Assembly: GCA_900318685.1 (NCBI GenBank)
Contig: ONLL01000003.1
Coordinates: 1 to 64,000, forward strand
DNA: 64,000 bases
Source of the DNA: an uncultured Prevotellaceae bacterium
GTDB lineage: Bacteria > Bacteroidota > Bacteroidia > Bacteroidales > Bacteroidaceae
Reading direction: 5' to 3'
The notes beneath the pieces were generated by a model that was not told the DNA's origin, ran no database searches, and was given only the letters and a program-made list of their open reading frames with translations. Positions 25,290 to 32,366 of the stretch are shown piece by piece (position 1 is the first letter of the stretch; every line of letters begins with the position of its first letter). The position numbers and the translations under genes are program-made.

Positions 25290-25340
25290 CGTTAATTGGA
25301 TAGCCGAAAGCTTAAATAGTATTAGAAAAAGAATGTTTTT

Positions 25341-25366
25341 CTTCCAATTATTTTGTCAATTGGAAG
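25341..25366. promoter_or_regulatory. Operator-like inverted repeat of the toxin-antitoxin operon
   Basis: CTTCCAATT (25341-25349) and AATTGGAAG (25358-25366) form perfect 9-bp arms around the -33 TTTG (25352-25355). It is a likely site for autorepression by the XRE antitoxin encoded at 25745. Confidence 0.65.
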
Positions 25367-25382
25367 AAATTTCTTACTTTTG
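25352..25382 (+). promoter_or_regulatory. Promoter of the toxin-antitoxin operon
   Basis: TTTG (25352-25355), 19 nt, then TACTTTTG (25375-25382). The predicted transcript would start at or just after the ATG at 25387, so the mRNA would be nearly leaderless. Confidence 0.7.
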
Positions 25383-25386
25383 CGGC

Positions 25387-25758
25387 ATGAATGAAGATAT
25401 AAGAGAAACATTTCACTCTGCGGAATACGATGAATAATATGCCAGTCTTGATGAGAAGACGAAGGTGAAGTACGACTACGTGGAGACAATAATAAAGACC
25501 CAATACGTTGTCAACAAGAAGTTTGTGAAGAATCTCGAAGGAACGGAATTCTATGAGGCGCGAATCTCTGTGGCTACCAATGAACATCGTACGATAGTCT
25601 TTGCTATTGATTCTTTTTCGTTCATAGAAAGCAAACGGGTGCTATTCTTGAATTCATTTTTAAAAAAGAGCACCAAACAATATAAGGGCGAAATAGAAAA
25701 AGCCCGACAAATTTTGAACCAATTTATTCAAGGAGGACAAGAGGATGATAAAGATTGA
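25387..25758 (+). pseudogene. HigB/RelE-type toxin with premature stop at codon 17
   Basis: From the ATG at 25387 the frame reads MNEDIRETFHSAEYDE, then TAA (25435-25437), then continues in the same frame YASLDEKTKVKYDYVETIIK...VRF-type toxin sequence to 25758. Related toxins have an aromatic residue at the position of the stop. The downstream part (from a possible GTG at 25465, 97 residues) keeps EFYEARISVATNEHRTIVFAID and LNSFLKKSTKQYK, the core of the phage-derived Gp49/HigB-like fold. The full-length toxin is therefore broken by one nonsense codon. Restart at 25465 or read-through could give a shortened product. It overlaps the antitoxin gene by 14 nt. Confidence 0.75.
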
Positions 25759-26056
25759 TGAAAAGAAGCTGGCCGAGTTGAAAACTGGCTCACAGCATTT
25801 GGCAGAGAAATATGGTGAGAAAGGAACTCCCAGCCGTGAGGAATACGAAGCAAAGGCAAAAGCCTGGTACTATGCAGAGTTGCTACGTGACGAGCGCAAA
25901 CGTCAGAAACTGACCCAGCAACAGTTAGGTGAACGTATTGGCAAGAAGCGTGAGTATATTTCTTCCCTTGAACAGGGACAGACCGACATGCAGCTCTCTA
26001 CGTTCATGCTCATTGCCAATGCCTTGGGACTCAGATTCTCATTAGTAGTAGGATAA
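25745..26056 (+). CDS. XRE-family antitoxin (HigA-like)
   Basis: 103 residues. The C-terminal half holds a helix-turn-helix (LTQQQLGERIGKKREYISSLEQGQTDMQLSTFMLIANALG). The toxin-before-antitoxin order and the overlap are typical of higBA-like pairs. It should neutralise the toxin and repress the operon, probably at the inverted repeat at 25341-25366. The antitoxin is intact although the toxin is not. Confidence 0.85.
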   Translation: MIKIDEKKLAELKTGSQHLAEKYGEKGTPSREEYEAKAKAWYYAELLRDERKRQKLTQQQLGERIGKKREYISSLEQGQTDMQLSTFMLIANALGLRFSLVVG

Positions 26057-26090
26057 TAGATGTGTAGCGACGGTGGGAGCGAAGCTTGGA

Positions 26091-26178
26091 CACCGTAAGC
26101 TATATAGTTAGCCACCATAAGTCATATTGTTGGCCATTGTAAGTCATATAGTTAGCCACCGTAAACTATATACTTATT
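26091..26178. repeat. Four tandem 22-nt repeats
   Basis: Units at 26091, 26113, 26135 and 26157, each based on CACCGTAAGCTATATAGTTA plus GC, with 3-7 differences. There are no spacers, so this is not a CRISPR array. Confidence 0.85.
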
Positions 26179-26256
26179 GACAGGAGTAATAAGGCCGTCA
26201 CTTAGCAATGCCGTCATTTTGCAATTGCTCGTGGCCGATGTGCGATATACCCGACG

Positions 26257-26575
26257 TTTTTCAAGACCTTTTTTGTCCATTTTCGCGATTCTAATATCAC
26301 AATATCACCACTAATATCACACTCTAACCTATTGTGGCAAAGCATATTAATAGCTTGGTGATATTTGTGATATTAACTTTTGCAAAAACTACAGATGTGT
26401 ACATACAAATCTAATCTGGATAATAGTGAAAGATGTTGTGTTGCCAACCAAACACGGCACTTTAGAAGTGCCTCGACAGCCTCCTTGTATTACAAAGACG
26501 CCATCCTTCCACTACAAGAGTGCCGCAGATCCACTACTAGAAGGCAGTCGTCCGTATACAAAAACGCCGCCTCAG
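26257..26575. repeat. Modular intergenic repeat element, copy 2 (rearranged)
   Basis: TTTTTCAAGACC followed by T6 and GTCCATTTT (26257-26280) parallels the right end of copy 1. Beyond it is a second degenerate ~23-nt array (CTCGACAGCCTCCTTGTATTA..., GACGCCATCC..., GTGCCGCAGATCC..., AGGCAGTCGTCC...) that shares CAGCCTCCTTGTAT with copy 1. Confidence 0.5.
26292..26375. repeat. Inverted repeat with 45-nt spacer
   Basis: Left arm 26292-26310 (TAATATCACAATATCACCA) and right arm 26356-26375 are complementary with one single-base gap. It could form a long hairpin or be the ends of a small decayed element. Confidence 0.55.
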
Positions 26576-26589
26576 TTCACCAATCTTGC

Positions 26590-26607
26590 CTGACCCATTG
26601 CGGTCAG
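26590..26607 (-). terminator. Possible terminator of recQ
   Basis: CTGACC/GGTCAG 6-bp stem with a 6-nt loop just downstream of the recQ stop on the minus strand. It is weak. Confidence 0.35.
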
Positions 26608-26629
26608 AGGTCTTCAAATTCCACAATAA

Positions 26630-28855
26630 TTACATCAGGCCTTCGTCCTCCTCCATTTTCTTGCGTAGCTCTTCTATTTTCTTGTCCATCTCAGCTTTCA
26701 TCTCAACAAGCTTTTCTAATTCTTGCCTATATTCGTTGGCTCTTTCTTTCTTAGCTGTCGAAGAGAAAACAACCGATGTAGAATCCGAATCATCCATGAG
26801 GCCAAGTTTCTTCATACGCGACTTTATTCCCCCAATATTCCGATTCATCAGTGACGCAATCTCTGATATGCTTAGCCCCTGTCTGTAATATCCTTTCAGT
26901 TCTTTGTCTTCCTCGTCGTCCCATCTTGCATACGCATTGGCATGGAGTTGTTTCTGCTTTTCCATATATGAGGAGGATTCCGAAGGCGTGAGAGATGGGA
27001 CGGCATCAGGAAATGGTAGGTCTGCACTATCGCCTTCATACTGACTGATGGCTTCGATGAATGGCTTGCCGTATGCCTTTGCCTTATATTCGCCAAAACC
27101 ATAAACATCAGCCATTGCCTCTAACGTCGTAGGACGTTTCAGCACCAAGTCTTGCAAGGATTTGTCGGACATGACAATGAATGCAGGTTTGCCAATCTCT
27201 GTTGCCACTTGCCGGCGCACCTCTCGCAGACGGCTATATAGGTCGTTTGATTGTCCTTGGCCGATGGTAGCCCATTCTTTCTCCCTTTCCTCTCTTAGCT
27301 TCTTTCTGCGTGACCTAACCGTAAAATCTTCACGATTGATAACAGCCAGTTGTACGTTGCGCTTTCCATAGAGGACTTCCTTACCCAACGGTGTGATGTG
27401 CAGATGGCGGTCTTCATTGTAGGCTATCTCGAAGAACCCCATCTGTAGCATTTGCAACAGATAGTCATGCCAGTCACGGGCAGAAATATCGCGCCCGACA
27501 CCGAAGGTCTTTATTTGGTTATACTTGTTGCCGACTACGTCGGGTGACAACGTTCCACGCAGGATGTCAACCATCAGCGTGAAACCGATACTCTCCTTGG
27601 TGCGGACAATGGCCGAAAGTGCTTTCTGAACAATAGTCGTACCGTCGAACATCTGTGGAGGTGTATGGCAAACGTCACAGTTGCCACAGCTCTTCTCGCT
27701 GATTTCTCCGAAATAGTTCAGCAGTATGCGACGACGACAAACCTGTGCTTCGGCATACTCTTGCATACGCTGAAGCTTGTCAAGATTGATTTCCTGTTGT
27801 CCGCTCTCGTCAGCAAACTTACGCAGTGTCATGATGTCCTGCAAGTTGTAGAACAACACCGTCTCACATGGAAGACCATCACGCCCGCCACGCCCTATCT
27901 CCTGATAGAAGCTCTCGATACTTTTGGGAAGATTGTAGTGTACCACAAAACGGACATTGCTCTTGTCGATACCCATGCCAAAGGCTATCGTAGCACAGAT
28001 AATCAGGACGCGATCATTCTGAAAGTCATCCTGTACCTGACTGCGCTCTGAGTTAAGCAGTCCGGCATGATACACACCAACAGAAAAACCATCCTGCTTC
28101 AACTTAGCCGCAAGCGTCTCTGTGGTCTTACGAGCCAGGCAGTATATGATGCCACTTTCCTGTGGGTGACGGCGAATCAGCTCCTCTATGGAACGCAACT
28201 TATCCCTTGCCGAATAGCCTCGTTTCACGTCAAGGCTCAGGTTCGGGCGGTCAAAGCTGCTGATGTATGTCTTTGCATCTTGAATATTCAACTGCACCAG
28301 AATGTCCTCCTTGGTAATCTTGTCGGCAGTAGCCGTCAAGGCCATAATCGGAACGTGCGGGAACAGTTGCTTCAACTGGCCCAGTTGTGTATATTCCGGA
28401 CGGAAGTCGTGGCCCCAACCTGAGATGCAATGAGCCTCGTCAATGGCAAACATTGACACATGCGCAGTCTGTAATATTGCCAACACACCGCCAATCAACC
28501 GTTCTGGAGAAATATATAGCATCTTCACCTTCCCCTCGACGCAGCGATTGATGATGTCACGGTTATATCCCTCATCGTTACTGCTGTTCAGAGCCTCAGC
28601 AGCGATACCATTCATCCGCAATCCCTCCACTTGGTCTTTCATTAGCGAGATAAGTGGCGACACAATGACAGCCATCCCATCCATCAGCAATGCTGACATC
28701 TGGAAACAAAGCGACTTGCCACCACCCGTAGGCATCAGCACCAGCGAGTCACCACCACCAATGGTATGCATGATAATCTCCTCCTGAAATGGCCGGAAAC
28801 TGTCATATCCATAATAGGTCTTTAGAGCTTGCTTTATATCTTGTATGTTCGCCAT
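26630..28855 (-). CDS. recQ: RecQ-type ATP-dependent DNA helicase
   Basis: 741 residues. Walker A PTGGGKS lies at 42-48 and a DEAHCISGWGHDFRPEY block near 138. The second RecA domain has GRGGRDG, and the zinc-binding cysteines are in CRRRILLNYFGE...CGNCDVC. Winged-helix RQC and HRDC domains (~520-610) follow. It unwinds DNA 3' to 5' in recombination repair. The last ~100 residues extend beyond a minimal RecQ: a SANT/Myb-like or resolvase-like helix-turn-helix (DDEEDKELKGYYRQGLSISEI...) and a terminal coiled coil. The start 37 bp from the upstream remnant suggests past co-transcription. Confidence 0.92.
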   Translation of the reverse strand: MANIQDIKQALKTYYGYDSFRPFQEEIIMHTIGGGDSLVLMPTGGGKSLCFQMSALLMDGMAVIVSPLISLMKDQVEGLRMNGIAAEALNSSNDEGYNRDIINRCVEGKVKMLYISPERLIGGVLAILQTAHVSMFAIDEAHCISGWGHDFRPEYTQLGQLKQLFPHVPIMALTATADKITKEDILVQLNIQDAKTYISSFDRPNLSLDVKRGYSARDKLRSIEELIRRHPQESGIIYCLARKTTETLAAKLKQDGFSVGVYHAGLLNSERSQVQDDFQNDRVLIICATIAFGMGIDKSNVRFVVHYNLPKSIESFYQEIGRGGRDGLPCETVLFYNLQDIMTLRKFADESGQQEINLDKLQRMQEYAEAQVCRRRILLNYFGEISEKSCGNCDVCHTPPQMFDGTTIVQKALSAIVRTKESIGFTLMVDILRGTLSPDVVGNKYNQIKTFGVGRDISARDWHDYLLQMLQMGFFEIAYNEDRHLHITPLGKEVLYGKRNVQLAVINREDFTVRSRRKKLREEREKEWATIGQGQSNDLYSRLREVRRQVATEIGKPAFIVMSDKSLQDLVLKRPTTLEAMADVYGFGEYKAKAYGKPFIEAISQYEGDSADLPFPDAVPSLTPSESSSYMEKQKQLHANAYARWDDEEDKELKGYYRQGLSISEIASLMNRNIGGIKSRMKKLGLMDDSDSTSVVFSSTAKKERANEYRQELEKLVEMKAEMDKKIEELRKKMEEDEGLM

Positions 28856-28891
28856 TATTCCTTTTTTTATTCAGTTCTCTACAAATTCGTC

Positions 28892-29299
28892 CTAAGCATA
28901 ATCGATAGCCGTTGGCAATCGTTTTACAGGCAGCAACATTTGCACGTCAATTAAGTCGTTGTTTTCTAAATAGGTAGCCACGGCTATCGATTTTAAGATA
29001 AGGTCTGCCCATGACTCATAAAACTGGCGCATAAACTTCAGGTTCGTTCCAGAAAACCCTCTTAGTCCAGGCAATTCGCGTTGCAATTGTTCACTGATTC
29101 TTTCGATGGCCCCAGTGCCCCAATATCCCTTTCGCGAGTGTTCTGAGATATAACGGCCAATACCAAAGTACAGCGAAAGTTGTTCACGATTCACCACCTT
29201 TGCAGCCCTATACTGGCTCAGCAATATGGCCTGCTTGATTGCCGTCACCGCCGAACGTAATTCGGTGGGTAAAGTCAAATCATCTATTTTTTCATTCAT
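28892..29299 (-). pseudogene. DUF1016 (YhcG-type) N-terminal domain fragment
   Basis: 135 residues. Residues ~10-100 match the DUF1016 N-terminal domain (AAKVVNREQLSLYFGIGRYISEHSRKGYWGTGAIERISEQLQRELPGLRGFSGTNLKFMRQFYESW-like pattern). Full YhcG proteins are about 340 residues and end in a PD-(D/E)XK nuclease domain. Here the frame ends after an unrelated-looking 35-residue tail, so the nuclease is missing. I read it as a decayed gene, probably from a restriction-modification-associated cassette. It lies between the recQ start and another remnant. Confidence 0.6.
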
Positions 29300-29332
29300 A
29301 TTTCTATAACGTTTCGTTTCTATCTAATATTA

Positions 29333-29452
29333 TTAGCACACTGATTCCTCACCAATCATGTGCGGTTCATTATTATTTTGCTTAAACTCCACCCATTCTG
29401 TTTCACCGGGGAGTTTGCATAGCTCTTTTACTAGTAAACCTAAGTTTTCCAT
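29333..29452 (-). pseudogene. AlbA_2/Schlafen-type ATP-binding regulator, 39-residue N-terminal fragment
   Basis: From the ATG at 29452 the minus strand reads 39 codons, including LPGETEWVEFKQNNNEP and HMIGEES, then stops at TAA (29333-29335). This matches the very start of AlbA_2-domain putative transcriptional regulators, which normally run 400-550 residues (ETEWVEFK-x-N...IGE-x-ISA). The rest of the gene is gone. It is 33 bp upstream of the DUF1016 fragment and in the same direction, consistent with a deletion through a defence-type island. Confidence 0.6.
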
Positions 29453-29824
29453 ATTTCAGTAATTGGCTTCTGCTTTTATGTTTTTATAATGAATGATGTC
29501 GTGTTGTAGCAAAGACATGGCGAAATCGAAGACTATGATTCTGAAACTGCGTAACAGAGTTTACTTACTCGGCATTTGTCAAATTCTGACCACAAAGATA
29601 AAGAAATAATTGCAGACCGAAACGTTTCTTCCCAATAATCTGCAATGATTTATGTTTTTTTCAGAAACAAAGACTTGTTAAAGAGTGCCAACCTCTAGAA
29701 ACCGCATATTTGACTACACCCTAATTGCACTGGTCGCTGTCGTGCCCACAAAACGTACACTCTTCTTTCATATTCCTCGGGGAAGACGAAATCCAAGTTT
29801 TTTGCAAAGAAAATGGGAGAAAAA
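29453..29824. other. Non-coding stretch before the dockerin protein gene
   Basis: AT-rich, with a minus-strand TATCTTTG box at 29593-29600 that may have served the degraded genes, and an 8-bp inverted repeat ATTGCAGA/TCTGCAAT (29609-29616, 29639-29646). The 62-codon frame at 29685-29873 overlaps the next promoter and looks spurious. Confidence 0.5.
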
Positions 29825-29855
29825 TTGGGGATTACAGATAAAGTTTGTATCTTTG
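29825..29855 (+). promoter_or_regulatory. Promoter of the dockerin-bearing EEP protein
   Basis: TTG (29825-29827), 20 nt, TATCTTTG (29848-29855), about 30 nt before the ATG at 29886. Confidence 0.75.
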
Positions 29856-29885
29856 CAGCAGATTTGTTACTAACTTAATACTATT

Positions 29886-31826
29886 ATGAGAACATCGCTT
29901 TTTGTTTATATCGCATGTCTGGCCGTGGGAGTGACTACTGCCAGCGCACAGGACTATTCGGAGTTATTGACTGCCTCCTTTCCTGCCGATGCCACTTGGC
30001 TCATCACCAATCCTTCGTTTGAGACGGGCGATGAGACGGGCTGGACGCTCATAGGCAAAGATCCGAATGGTAATGATGAGTTCAAGACTCGCGACTATGG
30101 AATGTCGGGCAAGGATGGTACCTATTTGATGAATGCCTATCAATGGTGGGCGCCTTCACTCGAGGTTCGTCAGATGGTGGAAAATGTTCCTAGTGGTGAA
30201 TATGAGCTATCGGCAGTGGTCTGCACATGGGAAAACCGTACCGTGACATTGGCGGCCAATGAAAAGTCTGTCTCTGTGGAAGGACAAGGAGATCAAACAG
30301 GCATTCCTGTCTCTATCGATATTACCATAGGGGTCGACCAACAGCTCACCATAAGTGCCAGTAGCACCGGGCAGTGGTGGGTGGAAGGTCATGAAGGCGA
30401 GACGCAGACCTTCTTCAAGCTCGACAATGTTCGCCTCACCTGCAAAAGCATTTTCCTCAATGGCTATGCACAGCCTCTGCCCAACGACAAAACTACGGTT
30501 CTTCAGCCCAAACAATGGTACTATTATGATTCTGACTACAGGACAGGGTATCGGCTAACTGGCAATCTCGAAGGCTTGGTTTATAGCTCTGACGGACAGA
30601 AACTCCTCTCCGACATCGTCACCTCTCCAGCCGAGCGCGAGATGACACTGGCCCGCGGGCGCCACTATTTCATGACTACTCGCAGCGATGCCACACTCAG
30701 CATCAGCAAGACCCGTTATATGGAGGAAAGTGAACTCACAGCTGTGGCGCTGAATGTCGACGGACTGCCTAATAAGATTTTGGCAATTAACTTAAATGAA
30801 GGTGGACCAGGTGAAGAAGGCACAAAGAAGATAAGCCGCTACCTCGCGTCCAAGGGCTACGACATTATTGGTTGCAGTGAGGATTTCAACTATCATGGTT
30901 CTCTGATGTCGGCACTTAGCGATGATTATAGTAGCGGTAAGGTACGGGCAACACTAAGTGCATCGGGCCTGTCTCTCTCTATGCTGTTGAATGGTTTCCG
31001 CTTCGATACCGATGGCCTCAACTTCATTTGGAAAAATAGTACTTGTAGTGCTGCTAATGAAACATGGACCCAATGGACAAGCATGGCTAAAACCGACGGC
31101 AACCAATATGTCAAGAAAGGCTACCGCCATTACGACCTTACCCTCTCTGACGGAGTTGTCATTGATGTATTTGTCCTCCACATGGATGCCGGTGATAATG
31201 AGGATGCCATTAGTTCCCGTCTTTCACAATGGCGGCAGCTAGCCGAGGCAGTCAACGCCGCTGATTCCTCACGTCCCAAGCTCATCCTGGGCGACACCAA
31301 TAGCCGATGGACGCGCGAGGACATTGCTTCCAACTTCATGGCCCGTCTCAACAAGAGTCTCACAGCTACCGACGTCTGGGTAGAGTTCTTCCGCGACGGC
31401 CACCAGCCCACTACCGACATGGCCGACCTCACCGACCAGAGCAATCCCGAGAACTATTCCAACTACGAGGTGGTGGACAAGATTATCTATGTCAACCCGT
31501 GGATAGGCAACACCGTCCAACTCGTGCCGCAGAGCTTCCGCATTGAGCAGGACTACACCTACGACACCATTGACCACGATGGTAACACCAAGCCCCTCGG
31601 CGACCATCGTCCCGTAGTAGTCACCTTTAAGATTCTGAAGTCAGGTGACCTCATCGGCGACGTCAATCACGACGGGTATGTGAACATTGTTGACGTTGTG
31701 GAAATCGTGAACTACATCTTAGGCCGCCCGTCAGCCGACTTCGACGTGACGGTAGCCAACCTTAACGGTGACCAGGAGGTGACCGTGGCCGATGCTGTGA
31801 CTGTGCTGGATATGATTCTTCCCTGA
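29886..31826 (+). CDS. Secreted endonuclease/exonuclease/phosphatase-fold protein with dockerin-like C-terminus
   Basis: 646 residues. The signal peptide ends near ASAQ (residue 22). Residues ~35-195 look like a beta-sandwich module (NPSFETGDETGWT...). Residues ~280-580 have the EEP fold: ALNVDGLP, VFVLHMDAG, LILGDTNSRW and LGDHRPVVVTF, where GDxN and the GDH histidine are the expected metal-binding and catalytic residues. The substrate could be nucleic acid, phospholipid or a phosphate ester. Residues ~590-646 contain two dockerin type I-like calcium loops (GDVNHDGYVNIVDVVEIVNYIL and NLNGDQEVTVADAVTVLDMIL). No cohesin is in the window. It is monocistronic and convergent with DUF4251. Confidence 0.82.
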   Translation: MRTSLFVYIACLAVGVTTASAQDYSELLTASFPADATWLITNPSFETGDETGWTLIGKDPNGNDEFKTRDYGMSGKDGTYLMNAYQWWAPSLEVRQMVENVPSGEYELSAVVCTWENRTVTLAANEKSVSVEGQGDQTGIPVSIDITIGVDQQLTISASSTGQWWVEGHEGETQTFFKLDNVRLTCKSIFLNGYAQPLPNDKTTVLQPKQWYYYDSDYRTGYRLTGNLEGLVYSSDGQKLLSDIVTSPAEREMTLARGRHYFMTTRSDATLSISKTRYMEESELTAVALNVDGLPNKILAINLNEGGPGEEGTKKISRYLASKGYDIIGCSEDFNYHGSLMSALSDDYSSGKVRATLSASGLSLSMLLNGFRFDTDGLNFIWKNSTCSAANETWTQWTSMAKTDGNQYVKKGYRHYDLTLSDGVVIDVFVLHMDAGDNEDAISSRLSQWRQLAEAVNAADSSRPKLILGDTNSRWTREDIASNFMARLNKSLTATDVWVEFFRDGHQPTTDMADLTDQSNPENYSNYEVVDKIIYVNPWIGNTVQLVPQSFRIEQDYTYDTIDHDGNTKPLGDHRPVVVTFKILKSGDLIGDVNHDGYVNIVDVVEIVNYILGRPSADFDVTVANLNGDQEVTVADAVTVLDMILP

Positions 31827-31830
31827 GTCG

Positions 31831-32331
31831 TCAGAACACCAGCTCGCCATCGAAGCTGACGAAATCACGCTCCTGCGGACGAACGAAGATATAAGCCTTG
31901 CCGTTGGGATAGATGTCCACACGATAGTAGAAGCGGTCTTCATTGCTTCTTACGTCCATTTCCATGCAGGTGGCGCCGTTGCTGGTTGTCGACTGGCGGA
32001 AGCCGTAGATGGGCGATGTGAAGTTCAGCCCCTGCGACGGTGATCCATAGGGTAGGGCATAGGCCTGTCCGAAGAAGGGCAGGTAGCTCTCGAGCGTGTC
32101 GCCGCGCAGCTTGAGGCAGAAGTCAGATGTCACGCGATGGTTGCCGTACCGCTGCGTCTGCATGTGGTCGACCTCAATCGTCATCCGTCGTTGGCTGATG
32201 GCCTGCTCTACCAGCTGGTGTGTCACCCGCTGCCTCTCTTGTCGCTCTTCCAGCGTGCTGCAGCCCACGATCGTCATCAGCAGTGCTGCCAGCACTCCCG
32301 TAAATAATAGCTTAATACTCCTTTTCATCAT
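31831..32331 (-). CDS. DUF4251 family lipoprotein
   Basis: 166 residues. A signal peptide with lipobox VGC (Cys24) is followed by a conserved N-terminal helix and a beta-rich core with LRGDTLESYLPFFGQAY and MEMDVRSNEDRFYYRVDIYPNGKAYIFV, typical of Bacteroidetes DUF4251 proteins. Function unknown. It is the last gene of the minus-strand operon, 35 bp after glmM, and only 4 bp from the end of the convergent EEP gene. Confidence 0.75.
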   Translation of the reverse strand: MMKRSIKLLFTGVLAALLMTIVGCSTLEERQERQRVTHQLVEQAISQRRMTIEVDHMQTQRYGNHRVTSDFCLKLRGDTLESYLPFFGQAYALPYGSPSQGLNFTSPIYGFRQSTTSNGATCMEMDVRSNEDRFYYRVDIYPNGKAYIFVRPQERDFVSFDGELVF

Positions 32332-32366
32332 CGTTCCTCCATGTTTTAGGTAGTCCTTTGAATGTT

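Larger units (their letters stand above)
26057..26629. other. 570-bp region without a gene
   Basis: The region holds the 22-nt tandem array (26091-26178), a right-end block shared with copy 1 (26257-26280), a 19-20 bp inverted repeat (26292-26375) and a second degenerate array of ~23-nt units (26450-26575). The 124-codon frame across it is Ser/Cys-rich, follows the repeats and is not called. Confidence 0.7.

Noticed and set aside
26091-26178. Possible CRISPR array
   Set aside because: The 22-nt units are directly adjacent with no spacers, and no cas genes are near. The array at 49042-49155 is rejected for the same reason.
26292-26375. Insertion sequence ends
   Set aside because: Inverted arms are present, but there is no transposase, no target duplication and only a 45-nt spacer. 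Kept as a plain inverted repeat.
26380-26754. 124-codon frame downstream of the antitoxin gene
   Set aside because: It runs through the degenerate repeat units and into the end of recQ. The composition is Ser/Cys/Arg-rich with no family resemblance.
29685-29873. 62-codon frame before the dockerin protein
   Set aside because: It covers the promoter at 29825-29855, and the product has no recognisable features.
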